A program made the translations under genes and the position numbers. 64,000 nt of DNA from JABSQH01 sp039177505 (GTDB lineage Bacteria; Actinomycetota; Acidimicrobiia; Acidimicrobiales; Ilumatobacteraceae), in the NCBI GenBank assembly GCA_039177505.1, contig JBCDFR010000020.1, positions 1 through 64,000 on the forward strand. The letters are read 5' to 3'. Below are positions 16,756-24,959 of this stretch, in pieces. The notes below the pieces were generated by a model. It was not told the DNA's origin and searched no databases. It worked only from the letters and a program-made list of their open reading frames with translations. How positions within the stretch are numbered: position 1 is the first letter of the stretch; every line of letters starts with the position of its first letter.

Positions 16756-17403
16756 ATGTCTGGTCCGATTCCCGCCCAACGCGAGCGACGAGCACTGTGC
16801 GACCTGTTCGAGCAGGTCGGCCCCGATGCACCAACGCTGTCAGGCGCGTGGACGACGCGCGATCTCGCCGCCCACCTCATTGTCCGCGAGCGGCGACCCG
16901 ACGCCGCTGGCGGCATTCTGATCGGGGCGCTGGCCGGGCGGACCGAGCGCGTGCAAGCCGACATTGCCGAACGCCCATGGACCCAGCTGGTCGACGAAGT
17001 GCGCAACGGTCCACCACGGTGGTCGCCGATGCGTTTCGAACCTGCCGACCGTGCGGCCAACACCATCGAATTCTTCGTGCACCACGAAGACGTTCGCCGC
17101 GCCGGCGACGAGTGGACCGTGCGCGATCTCGACCCTGACACCCGCAACGATCTCCACGGAGCGTTGAAGCGGATGGCCAGGCCGCTCGCCAGAAGTGCCG
17201 AGGTGGGCATCGTGCTCGACGCCACCGACACCGGCGGTTCGGACCCGATCGTCGCCAAGCGAGCCGAACCATCCGGAACCATACGCGGGCCGATCGGCGA
17301 GGTCGTGCTCTACGTCTATGGCCGGCGCGACCAAGCCGAGGTCGAACTCGACGGCGACGATGACACCGTGGCCGCCATCGAATCCGCCACGTTTGGCATC
17401 TGA
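16756..17403 (+). CDS. TIGR03085-family metal-binding protein (DinB/maleylpyruvate-isomerase-like)
   Basis: A 215-residue protein from the ATG at 16756. It begins with a four-helix DinB/MDMPI-like segment (WTTRDLAAHLIVRERRPDA with a conserved His, and IEFFVHHEDVRRA with a His pair), matching the actinobacterial TIGR03085 family. Related enzymes use mycothiol as cofactor; whether this one does is unknown. The SDR gene begins 3 bp after it, so the two form an operon. The enoyl-CoA hydratase lies divergently 64 bp away. Confidence 0.8.
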   Translation: MSGPIPAQRERRALCDLFEQVGPDAPTLSGAWTTRDLAAHLIVRERRPDAAGGILIGALAGRTERVQADIAERPWTQLVDEVRNGPPRWSPMRFEPADRAANTIEFFVHHEDVRRAGDEWTVRDLDPDTRNDLHGALKRMARPLARSAEVGIVLDATDTGGSDPIVAKRAEPSGTIRGPIGEVVLYVYGRRDQAEVELDGDDDTVAAIESATFGI

Positions 17404-17406
17404 CCA

Positions 17407-18066
17407 ATGCCCGCTCCACGATCACTGGAAGGCGCGGTCGTCGCCGTCGTCGGCGTACACGGGGGTCTCGGTGCGCCGATCGCCGACGAACTTCGCAGTC
17501 GAGGTGCTCACGTCATCGGCGCCGGTCGACGCGATGCCGAAGTGCTGATCGACCTACGCGACGCTGCCGCCGGTCACGTACTGGTGGAGGCTGCGCGCTC
17601 CGGCTACGGACATCTCGACGGTGTGGTCAATGCAGCGGGCATCGTCGGCTTCGGCAACCTCGCCGACACCGACGACGTCGTCGTCGAAGAACTCCTCTTG
17701 ACCAACGCGCTCGGCCCGATGTGGCTGGCCAAGTCGGTCACACCAGCGTTGGTGGCCACCAAGGGATTCTTCGTGAACATCTCCGGTGTCGTCGCCGAGC
17801 AACCGATGCCGGGCATGGCGGCCTACAGCGCGTCGAAAGCGGCTGCGGCCGCGGCACTCGCAGCGTGGCGCCGCGAGGTGCGACGCGACCGCATCGATGT
17901 AATCGACATACAGCCACCGCACACCGAGACCGGACTGGCCAGCCGCCCCTTGGCGGGTACGGCACCCGCACTTCCAGCCGGCGCTGCACCGACCGACGTC
18001 GCCCGCCGCACCGTCGACGCAATCGTCGATCGGGAGCTGCTGGTGACCGCCGATCTCTTCGCCTGA
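17407..18066 (+). CDS. Short-chain dehydrogenase/reductase
   Basis: A compact 219-residue SDR. The glycine motif is atypical (VGVHGGLG, residues 15-22). NAAG (75-78), catalytic S126, Y140 and K144 (YSASK) are intact, so catalysis should be possible. It is shorter than classical SDRs (about 250), with a truncated substrate-binding end. It starts 3 bp after the TIGR03085-type gene, and the cyclopropane synthase follows after 139 bp. Substrate unknown. Confidence 0.85.
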   Translation: MPAPRSLEGAVVAVVGVHGGLGAPIADELRSRGAHVIGAGRRDAEVLIDLRDAAAGHVLVEAARSGYGHLDGVVNAAGIVGFGNLADTDDVVVEELLLTNALGPMWLAKSVTPALVATKGFFVNISGVVAEQPMPGMAAYSASKAAAAAALAAWRREVRRDRIDVIDIQPPHTETGLASRPLAGTAPALPAGAAPTDVARRTVDAIVDRELLVTADLFA

Positions 18067-18205
18067 GCGCTGCGACTCGGGCGCGTCGCACGGTCTCCCA
18101 CTCGGGCGCAGAGTTGCAGCGCACACGGGTGTGCGGAGCCGGCTGACAGGCCAGATCGTTCGGAGTAGCGTCGCAACTGCCACTGACGTCACGGGAGGGT
18201 GATCG

Positions 18206-19495
18206 ATGAGTGCATCCATGGCCGACCTGTTCGAGCCGCTGCTGACCAAGGTCTTCGGCGGCACACCACCGCTCGTGTTCGAGTTCTGGGACGACAGCTC
18301 GATCGGCACAGATGGCCCCGGTCGTCTTCGCTTCAACAGTCCCGACGCGATCCGCCGGATCATGTGGTCGCCCGACGAGCTGGGCCTGGCCCGTGCCTAC
18401 ATCAGCGGTGCCGCTGACATCGAAGGCGAGATGGCGGTCGTGCTGCGCACGCTGCAGCAATCCGTGGGTCGAGATGTGCGTATCGCACGCGAGGCCGTGC
18501 CAGAGGTGATCGCCGTCAACCGCGCCCTTGGGACATTCGGCCGCCCCTTGCCCCCGCCCGACGAAGAGGTCGTGCCGCGGGGTGTGCTGCACTCACTGCA
18601 ACGAGATCGCCAGGCGGTCTCGCACCACTACGACGTCGGCAACGACTTCTACCGCCTCGTGCTGGGCCCGTCGATGACGTACTCGTGCGCACGATTCGTC
18701 GAAACCGACACCACCCTCGACGACGCCCAGGCGGCAAAACATGAGCTCATCTGCCGCAAGCTCGGCCTCGACGACTGGTCCGAGCGCGAGCCACCGAGCG
18801 GCGAACGCCCCCGACTGCTCGACGTCGGATGCGGCTGGGGTTCGATGGCCATCCATGCCGCATCGAACTTCGACGTCGACGTCGTCGGCATCACGATCAG
18901 TCAGGAACAGGGCGAGCTCGCCCGCCAGCGGGTCAAGGAGGCCGGGGTCGACCACCGGGTGGAGATCCGTCTGCAGGACTACCGCGAGGTCGCCGACGGC
19001 CCGTACGACGCCATCTCCTCTATCGGGATGGCCGAGCACGTGGGCAGCAAGCGGATGGGTGCGTACTTCTCTGGGCTGTACGACCTCCTGCCAGCCGGTG
19101 GGCGCCTGCTCAACCACGCCATTGCGTCGGTCGGCGGTTCCAAGCTCGGTCGCCGCAGCTTCGTCAACCGGTACGTGTTCCCCGACGGCGAGCTGCTCGA
19201 CCTGGCGCACACGGTCCGTGAGATGCAAGCCGCCGGGTTCGAGGTGCGCGACGTCGAGAATTTGCGCGAGCACTACGCGCACACGCTGCGCGGCTGGGTG
19301 GGCAACCTCGTGGATGCGTGGGACGAGGCGGTCGACCTGGTCGGCGAGCCCCGAGCACGCGTGTGGCTCCTGTACATGTCGGGTTCGGTGAACGGCTTCG
19401 ACGACTTCGGCCTGCAGCTGTACCAGACGCTCGGCGTCAAGCTCCACGACGGCGGGCAGAGCGACATGCCCCGGACGCGCGCCGGCTGGAACTGA
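18206..19495 (+). CDS. Cyclopropane-fatty-acyl-phospholipid synthase family methyltransferase
   Basis: A 429-residue SAM-dependent enzyme with GGGAGGG upstream of the ATG. The N-terminal lipid-binding part (about 1-130) precedes SHHYDVGNDFYRLVLG, a CFA-synthase hallmark. The SAM site LLDVGCGWGSMAIHA and the catalytic-pocket motif MAEHVGSKRM follow. It methylenates or methylates double bonds of membrane phospholipid acyl chains. In actinobacteria such genes make cyclopropane or 10-methyl-branched acids; I cannot tell which, as no UfaA-like reductase is adjacent. Confidence 0.92.
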   Translation: MSASMADLFEPLLTKVFGGTPPLVFEFWDDSSIGTDGPGRLRFNSPDAIRRIMWSPDELGLARAYISGAADIEGEMAVVLRTLQQSVGRDVRIAREAVPEVIAVNRALGTFGRPLPPPDEEVVPRGVLHSLQRDRQAVSHHYDVGNDFYRLVLGPSMTYSCARFVETDTTLDDAQAAKHELICRKLGLDDWSEREPPSGERPRLLDVGCGWGSMAIHAASNFDVDVVGITISQEQGELARQRVKEAGVDHRVEIRLQDYREVADGPYDAISSIGMAEHVGSKRMGAYFSGLYDLLPAGGRLLNHAIASVGGSKLGRRSFVNRYVFPDGELLDLAHTVREMQAAGFEVRDVENLREHYAHTLRGWVGNLVDAWDEAVDLVGEPRARVWLLYMSGSVNGFDDFGLQLYQTLGVKLHDGGQSDMPRTRAGWN

Positions 19496-19512
19496 GCACC
19501 CCTGAAGTGCAG

Positions 19513-19584
19513 TGCCTCCCCAGGGGCTCGAACCCTGAACCAATGGATTAAAAGTCCACTGCTCTACCATTGAGCTAGAGAGGC
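19513..19584 (-). tRNA. tRNA-Lys (anticodon TTT)
   Basis: On the minus strand GCCTCTC pairs with GGGAGGC as acceptor stem. The D arm (AGCTCAATGGTAGAGC), the anticodon arm GTGGA-CTTTTAA-TCCAT with TTT at 34-36, and the T arm with GGTTCGAACCC-type loop are all recognisable. The 3' CCA is not encoded. It lies 18 bp from the convergent cyclopropane synthase stop. Confidence 0.95.
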
Positions 19585-19651
19585 GGGGCCGGCAACATCG
19601 CATCGAGCGGGGCCGGCTGTGCGGCGCACCAGCGTAGAGGCTCTCACGCGC

Positions 19652-19670
19652 CTGACACGTTTGCTGTCAG
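19652..19670. other. Short inverted repeat CTGACA-N7-TGTCAG
   Basis: It lies between the serine hydrolase 3' end and the tRNA gene, both on the minus strand. It could be a weak terminator for the hydrolase or part of the tRNA promoter region. A possible minus-strand -10 TACGCT lies at 19631-19636, about 47 bp before the tRNA 5' end. Confidence 0.3.
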
Positions 19671-19721
19671 ATTTGCGTCGCCCAGTTGCGGGCATGCGCT
19701 CCGCAATCGGACGCGCGCTGC

Positions 19722-21083
19722 TCAGGCTCCGAAGATCGAGTCTGCGCGTGGGATCACCAACGCCGACGGGGCGTGCATCGTCGGCGGCTCGCCCGGCTCG
19801 AAGCGGACGGATTCTCCCGGCGAGGCCAACGGAATCGTCGTCGGGTAACGGAACGACCAGTCCTCCACGTGCTCCAACACACTCATCGCCATCGTCGGAT
19901 CGAGTGGCGTCGGGTCGGCGATGACGAGCTTCGATCCGATCCGGGTGACCTGGTTGATGCGCCAACGGTGCTCGTAGAAGCCGGCGAGGTCGTCAGCGCA
20001 CGAAGGGTCGAATCCCGCATCTCCGTCGAAGGCACCTGCAAACGCTTTGGCGCACAACGCGGCAATGCCGCCGAAGATGAGTTGCGCCGGCCCATCGCCG
20101 GCATTGGTCAGCACCACGATCGCGAGCCCGCGCACCTGCTCGAGCCCGGAGTAGGTGATGAAACCCGGATATCCACCACCGTGGGAGACGAAGCGCATAC
20201 CGGCGATCTCATCGATCGAGAATCCGAGGCCCCAGCGAGTGTCTTCGCCCTCGAACTGCAGGCGCTGCATCTCGCGCTTACTGCGATCGTGGAGGAGCTC
20301 GCCGGTGCCGAAGCGGTGTGCCCGATACCACCGCAACAAGTCGGGTGCCGTCGACGAGAACCCAGTAGCGCTGTTCATCACCCTTGCGGGAACCTGATCG
20401 AACGGCGGACGCTCTCGCTCAGGAAACCAGCGGGGGTAGCCGAGGGCATGCTCGCTCATGTCGTCGGGAAGGTCTGGGGTGGTCGACGTGAGGCTCAGGG
20501 GCACGAGGATCGACTCGGTGACGTAGTCCTCGTACGGCTCGCCCGTCACCGACTCGATCACCTGACCGGCGACCGTGAACGCGACGTTGGAGTACTTGAG
20601 GTGCTCGGCAGAGGCGTACACCGGCATCGAGGAGACCTGGGCGACGATCGCGTCGAGCGAGGGGAACTGGTCGTCGTGCCAGTGCGTGGTGGCGCCATCG
20701 CGCGTCAGCCCCGATGAGTGCGAGAGCAACTGCCGAATGGTGATGTACCCGAGCTCGCTGTCGGGATCGTCGGCAGCAAACCAATCGAGATGGTCGGCGA
20801 CGCGGTCGTCGAGGCGGAGCCGCCGCTGCTCGACCAGCTGCATGATGGCGGTGGCCGTGAACAGTTTCGAGTGCGACGCCACGCGAAAACGCGTTGCCGG
20901 CGTGGCTGGTACACGGCGATCGACATCCATCAGGCCCGACGCCGACGTGAACACCACCTCGTCGCCGACGGAGACGCCCACCGACAGCGCCGGTACCTGC
21001 CGGTACCACCGTTGAAACGCCAGCCAGTCATCCAGGAATGCGCTCAGTGAGCGAACGGCAGCAGCGGGATCAGGGCTCGTCAT
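19722..21083 (-). CDS. Serine hydrolase, class C beta-lactamase / CubicO-like
   Basis: A 453-residue penicillin-binding-protein-like hydrolase. The nucleophile motif is S70-H-S-K73, the second motif Y163-S-N165, and the third HGGGYPG near residue 320. A C-terminal beta-rich extension (about 370-453) follows. No signal peptide is visible, so it is cytoplasmic, which argues for an esterase or peptidase rather than a beta-lactamase that protects the wall. The dienelactone hydrolase gene lies 21 bp upstream on the same strand, suggesting an operon of two hydrolases. Substrate unknown. Confidence 0.87.
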   Translation of the reverse strand: MTSPDPAAAVRSLSAFLDDWLAFQRWYRQVPALSVGVSVGDEVVFTSASGLMDVDRRVPATPATRFRVASHSKLFTATAIMQLVEQRRLRLDDRVADHLDWFAADDPDSELGYITIRQLLSHSSGLTRDGATTHWHDDQFPSLDAIVAQVSSMPVYASAEHLKYSNVAFTVAGQVIESVTGEPYEDYVTESILVPLSLTSTTPDLPDDMSEHALGYPRWFPERERPPFDQVPARVMNSATGFSSTAPDLLRWYRAHRFGTGELLHDRSKREMQRLQFEGEDTRWGLGFSIDEIAGMRFVSHGGGYPGFITYSGLEQVRGLAIVVLTNAGDGPAQLIFGGIAALCAKAFAGAFDGDAGFDPSCADDLAGFYEHRWRINQVTRIGSKLVIADPTPLDPTMAMSVLEHVEDWSFRYPTTIPLASPGESVRFEPGEPPTMHAPSALVIPRADSIFGA

Positions 21084-21104
21084 TGCAGCACAGTGTTGGG
21101 CGAG

Positions 21105-21827
21105 TCAGCGCAGCTCGTGGTCGAACATCGCCTTCATTCGTTCGTACGAACGGTCGGCCGCTACCTCGTGGTAGCCGCCGCCGTACACGCCGAAGCCGTG
21201 ATCGGCACCGTCATGGATCTCGGCTTCGCCCTTCTCGAGCGCATTGGTGAACTCGATGAGCGGCTCGTTGGCCGACGCCGGCTGCATCTGATCTTCCGCC
21301 CCGAAGCCGATGTACAACGAGCCCGTGTAACTGGGCACGCCGAGATGCGGTGAGTCCGCAGCATCGGTCGTGCAGAACGACGGGTGGAGCCCGACGCCAA
21401 CCCGGAACCGTTCGCCGCGCTCAGCGATGGTGACCAGCGCAGATCGGGCGCCGATGCAGTAGCCGACACAACCCATCGGCCCATCGCTCGCCGCCGGGTC
21501 GGTGGCCAGCCAACCGAGCAATGCTCCCAGGTCTTCACTCACCAGGTCCTCACTGGTCTCCGTGATCAACCCGAACATCTTCTGGACAGCTTCGTCGGTT
21601 CGTTCTCCCATCACGTACCACTCGGCGGCGCGGTGATAGCGGTCGTGACTGACGACGTAGTAGCCCCACCCAGCAATGCGCCCCATCGTGTCCTTGGCGC
21701 CGTCGTCGAGCCCCGGGCCGTGGTGGAACGACACCACGACTGGGAACGGGCCGTCACCGTCGGGGCGCACGAGGTAGATGCCCATCGGCCCACTCGGGGA
21801 GTCGATCGTCTCGGTCTGGATGTGCAT
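21105..21827 (-). CDS. Dienelactone hydrolase family alpha/beta hydrolase
   Basis: A 240-residue protein. I choose the ATG at 21827 because TGGAGG sits 5 bp upstream; a GTG lies 12 bp further out. The catalytic triad of dienelactone hydrolases is visible: C124 in GYCIGAR, D179 in GFGAEDQMQP, H210 in GADHGFG. A cysteine rather than serine nucleophile marks the DLH subfamily. It hydrolyses a lactone or ester of unknown identity. The downstream serine hydrolase is probably co-transcribed. Confidence 0.88.
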   Translation of the reverse strand: MHIQTETIDSPSGPMGIYLVRPDGDGPFPVVVSFHHGPGLDDGAKDTMGRIAGWGYYVVSHDRYHRAAEWYVMGERTDEAVQKMFGLITETSEDLVSEDLGALLGWLATDPAASDGPMGCVGYCIGARSALVTIAERGERFRVGVGLHPSFCTTDAADSPHLGVPSYTGSLYIGFGAEDQMQPASANEPLIEFTNALEKGEAEIHDGADHGFGVYGGGYHEVAADRSYERMKAMFDHELR

Positions 21828-21992
21828 GTGTGCCTCCACTCGCGTCTGATCGGGAAGGCTAAGCGCTCGAATCGGCGGGCGCCGCCCCGGGCGTTTACTC
21901 GTTGTTCCGTGCGGTACCGAGATGCCTCAGCTTGCGACCAAACGATGGGGTCGTGCATAGCGTATCGAGAACGCAACACCCGAGGAGGAGCC

Positions 21993-22631
21993 GTGACCGA
22001 TCGCAGAGCCCACGCACTGGAGTGCCTCGAGACCGACCGCATCATGGCGGTGCTGCGTCAGATCCCCGCCGAGCACCTGGTGCCGTTGGCCGACCGTCTG
22101 GTCGAGGGCGGGGTTCGTTCGCTGGAGATCACCCACGACTACGACCGTGCCGTCGACGACGTGGCGCTCCTGGTCGACCGCTTCGGCGACGATGCCTCGG
22201 TCGGCGTCGGAACGACCTGGACGGTCGAGCAGGCAGAGTCCGCCGCCACCGCCGGAGCCACGTTCTGTGTCCTGCCGGGAATCGATGTTGAGACCGCGAA
22301 GCGCAGCGCCGAACTCGGGATGTTGACCCTGCCGGGCGTGCAGACGCCCGCCGAGATCCAGCTGGCCCTGCGGTCGGGTGCTGATGTATTGAAGTTCTTC
22401 CCCGCCGACCCTCCCGGTCCGACGTGGTTGGCACAGGTAGCACCGGCATACCGCCAGCGTCCGTTCATGGCGGCCGGTGGCGTGACGATCAACAACATGG
22501 CCGACTTCTTCCGCGCCGGGGCGATCGCGGTCGGGATGGGCGACACCCTGTTTGGCGACTACGCCGACGCCGTCGGCGCTGTCCGCCACATCTCCGCTGC
22601 GGTCGCCGTCGCCCGGAGCAGCCCGAGCTGA
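21993..22631 (+). CDS. KDPG/KHG-type class I aldolase
   Basis: A 212-residue aldolase from the GTG at 21993, preceded by GAGGAGG. The Schiff-base lysine is K134 (DVLKFFPADP) and the conserved glutamate E45 (RSLEITHDY). A phosphate-binding tail AAGGVTINNMADFFRAG follows. The family cleaves 2-keto-3-deoxy-6-phosphogluconate or 4-hydroxy-2-oxoglutarate to pyruvate plus an aldehyde. No dehydratase, kinase or other Entner-Doudoroff gene is adjacent, so the true substrate is uncertain. It is transcribed alone. Confidence 0.88.
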   Translation: MTDRRAHALECLETDRIMAVLRQIPAEHLVPLADRLVEGGVRSLEITHDYDRAVDDVALLVDRFGDDASVGVGTTWTVEQAESAATAGATFCVLPGIDVETAKRSAELGMLTLPGVQTPAEIQLALRSGADVLKFFPADPPGPTWLAQVAPAYRQRPFMAAGGVTINNMADFFRAGAIAVGMGDTLFGDYADAVGAVRHISAAVAVARSSPS

Positions 22632-22667
22632 CCGCCGAGCTTCGACGCCGGCACAGCTACCCGCTCG

Positions 22668-23435
22668 TCACTTCGCCGGCAGGATGCGACGAACGTCGTC
22701 GGGCAAGATACGGCCGCGTGCGATCAGACGACGGGAGGCTTCGACGACCGATGTCTCCGAGGCCAGTAGCCCGATCAGTACCAACAGCTGCGCCGCCGCC
22801 GCGTCGCCGGCCGAACCGCCACCCAACAGCACACCGACGAACGCTCCCGGCAACGTGACCAAACCCACGGTGCGCGTTTGGTCCAGCGCAGGGTGCAGCG
22901 CCTCGGAGGAGTGGCGCGAGATCACCAGTGAGATGGCATCGGCCCGGTCCATTCCCAGGGCCAACGCTGCTTCCACTTGGCCGTGATCAGCGCGCAACGA
23001 ATCGAATGCCCGACGTGCCATCAGCGTGTGCGCGGTCATCGACCCGCCGATGATGATCCCTGCTATCGGCACGATCGCAGGGCCGGTGAACTCGGTTGCC
23101 CCTGATCCAAAGATCACGACCAGCACCGGCACCACGCCCGCGACGAGCGCGAGCGCAATCCACGCCACGTCGCGGCGCGCCGCTACCCGGCCGGCAGCGG
23201 TGGTCGCAGCAACCGCGAACATCACGATCGCCAAGAACAGCGCGGTCAACACGCGGTCGAGTACCGCTGCGATGACGACGGCGACAAGCGCCAGCTGGAC
23301 GGCCGCACGGACGGCCGCCGTCACGGCCGGCCGACCCACAGGGAGCCGGCCGATCCATGCCACCCCAACCGCCAAGGCGAGCAGCCCCAGCAAGGCGATG
23401 ACCAGTTCCGGTCCGAGCGTCGGCGTCACTGACAT
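22668..23435 (-). CDS. FetB/UPF0014-family ABC transporter permease
   Basis: A 255-residue inner-membrane protein with about seven helices. It carries UPF0014 signatures: GPAIVPIAGIIIGGSMTAHTL, ALGMDRADAI and LVTLPGAFVGVLLGG. FetB works with the ATPase FetA in iron/metal homeostasis, but no ATPase lies beside this gene. I choose the ATG at 23435; a TTG 21 bp upstream is also possible. A short gap separates it from the ArfB gene on the same strand. Confidence 0.83.
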   Translation of the reverse strand: MSVTPTLGPELVIALLGLLALAVGVAWIGRLPVGRPAVTAAVRAAVQLALVAVVIAAVLDRVLTALFLAIVMFAVAATTAAGRVAARRDVAWIALALVAGVVPVLVVIFGSGATEFTGPAIVPIAGIIIGGSMTAHTLMARRAFDSLRADHGQVEAALALGMDRADAISLVISRHSSEALHPALDQTRTVGLVTLPGAFVGVLLGGGSAGDAAAAQLLVLIGLLASETSVVEASRRLIARGRILPDDVRRILPAK

Positions 23436-23485
23436 GCAGCCGACATTACGGACCAACGGCGATGCTCGGCGTGGGTCGGACGGCT

Positions 23486-23902
23486 CTAGTCGTCGTGGCG
23501 CGGACGGCGGCGGTCGGACTTGGTCTGCGAGCGCCGCCGTTTGGCGTCGAGTCGGCGTTCTTTCGAGCCCCGAGTCGGCTTCGTCGCCCGTCGCGGCCGC
23601 TGTACCCGAAGCGCGTCGCGCAGCCGATCGGCCAATCGTTGCTCGGCGATCGCCAGGTTGCGGGTCCGGCTCCGCTCGTCACCCGCAGCGACGCGCAGCT
23701 CTGCGCCAACACGATTCAGCACACGATCGCGTTGGTGCGCAGACAGTGCGCTGGTCGTCGTGATGTCGAGGCGCAGTTCCACTCGGGTTGCCGAACGATT
23801 GGCGTGCTGGCCACCCGGTCCCCCCGATGTCGTCGACGTCACGTCGATCTCGTTGCGCGGCACGCTCACAGCGTCCGTGACGAAGATCGAGTCGTCGGGC
23901 AC
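23486..23902 (-). CDS. arfB: Ribosome-rescue peptidyl-tRNA hydrolase ArfB (YaeJ/ICT1-like)
   Basis: A 138-residue protein from the GTG at 23902. The release-factor core carries the GGQ tripeptide at 30-32 within SGGPGGQHANRSATRVELR, followed by a helical region and a strongly basic C-terminal tail (TKPTRGSKERRLDAKRRR). ArfB inserts this tail in the empty mRNA channel of stalled ribosomes and hydrolyses the peptidyl-tRNA. Length matches E. coli ArfB (140). It diverges from the folate operon by 35 bp. Confidence 0.9.
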   Translation of the reverse strand: MPDDSIFVTDAVSVPRNEIDVTSTTSGGPGGQHANRSATRVELRLDITTTSALSAHQRDRVLNRVGAELRVAAGDERSRTRNLAIAEQRLADRLRDALRVQRPRRATKPTRGSKERRLDAKRRRSQTKSDRRRPRHDD

Positions 23903-23937
23903 AGACCGGATCGTGTCACGTCGCACGTCATCGTGGA

Positions 23938-24405
23938 ATGATCGGTTCCGGCACCCACTGCCAACCGATGCCCATGCCACCAGTATCCAAAGACGATCGC
24001 GACGACACGTCGCGCGACCAAGCCGACGACGCAACAACGATCGTCGTCTCGGGGTTGGTCGTCGACGCCTACGTCGGCGTCCACGACTTCGAGCATGGCG
24101 TCCGCCAACGGGTGCGCTTCGACGTCGATGTCGACACCGGCCCGGGCTACCTCGACACCGTGCGCACGACCGGCGCATACGTGTCGTACGCCGACATCGT
24201 CGAGCACATTCAGTCGCGGGCGGCCAGTGACGAACACGTCGAGTTGGTCGAGACTTGGGCCGACGACGTCGCCACGTTCGTCCTCGCCCATCCTCTGGCA
24301 GCTGCGGTGCGGGTACGGGTCCAGAAACTTGACATCTTCGACGCCGCCAACGGAGTCGGGATCGTGCTCGAACGACACCGACCTCACCGACGAGCGCAAC
24401 GATGA
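23938..24405 (+). CDS. folB: Dihydroneopterin aldolase
   Basis: A 155-residue protein (the start could also be the ATG at 23968 or 23974, since the first 35 residues are disordered-looking). The FolB fold begins at TTIVVSGLVVDAYVGVHDFE and contains the Glu of HDFEHGVRQ and the catalytic Lys of VRVQKLDIF. It converts dihydroneopterin to 6-hydroxymethyl-dihydropterin plus glycolaldehyde in folate synthesis. It overlaps folK by 4 bases (ATGA), the first of two such overlaps in this operon. Confidence 0.9.
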   Translation: MIGSGTHCQPMPMPPVSKDDRDDTSRDQADDATTIVVSGLVVDAYVGVHDFEHGVRQRVRFDVDVDTGPGYLDTVRTTGAYVSYADIVEHIQSRAASDEHVELVETWADDVATFVLAHPLAAAVRVRVQKLDIFDAANGVGIVLERHRPHRRAQR

Positions 24406-24959
24406 CCGGCACCGCTGCGCTGGTCGCCCTGGGCTCGAACGTCGGCGACCGCCTGGCGCACCTGCGTCGAGCGGTCGCCGCGATCGATGCCCTCGACGGC
24501 ACTCGGGTCGAGCAGGTGTCGGCGCTCTACCAGTCGGCGCCCGTCGGTGGACCCGACGGACAGGGCCCGTTCCTCAACGGCGCCCTCAGCGCCACGACCG
24601 TGCAGGCCGCGTCAGAGTTGCTCGCCGCGCTGCATGCCATCGAGGCGTCGCACGACCGAGAACGCGTCGTGCACTGGGGGCCGCGCACGCTCGACCTCGA
24701 CCTCATCGAATACGGCAACACGCTCAGCGACGACTCCGCGCTGTTGCTCCCCCACCCACGTGCGCACGAACGCCGCTTCGTGCTCGTGCCGATCTGCGAC
24801 GTCGCCGCCTCGTGGCGTCATGCCCGACTCGGGTCGACGATGGCCGACTTGCTGGCTGCGCTGCCGGTGGAACCCGGCGACCTGACGCGACTCGACGGCG
24901 ACTGGCTGGATCTCGACTGGCAACTGCCGACCACGGACGACCAACATCGCGACCGATGA
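24402..24959 (+). CDS. folK: 6-hydroxymethyl-7,8-dihydropterin pyrophosphokinase
   Basis: A 185-residue HPPK. It opens AALVALGSNVGDR, the family's ATP/pterin-site loop, and carries the signature GPRTLDLDLI near residue 95 with the two Asp that bind magnesium. The hairpin LLPHPRAHERRFVLVP follows. It transfers pyrophosphate from ATP to the pterin. It overlaps folB and folP by ATGA at both ends, so the three are translated in a coupled way. Confidence 0.93.
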   Translation: MTGTAALVALGSNVGDRLAHLRRAVAAIDALDGTRVEQVSALYQSAPVGGPDGQGPFLNGALSATTVQAASELLAALHAIEASHDRERVVHWGPRTLDLDLIEYGNTLSDDSALLLPHPRAHERRFVLVPICDVAASWRHARLGSTMADLLAALPVEPGDLTRLDGDWLDLDWQLPTTDDQHRDR

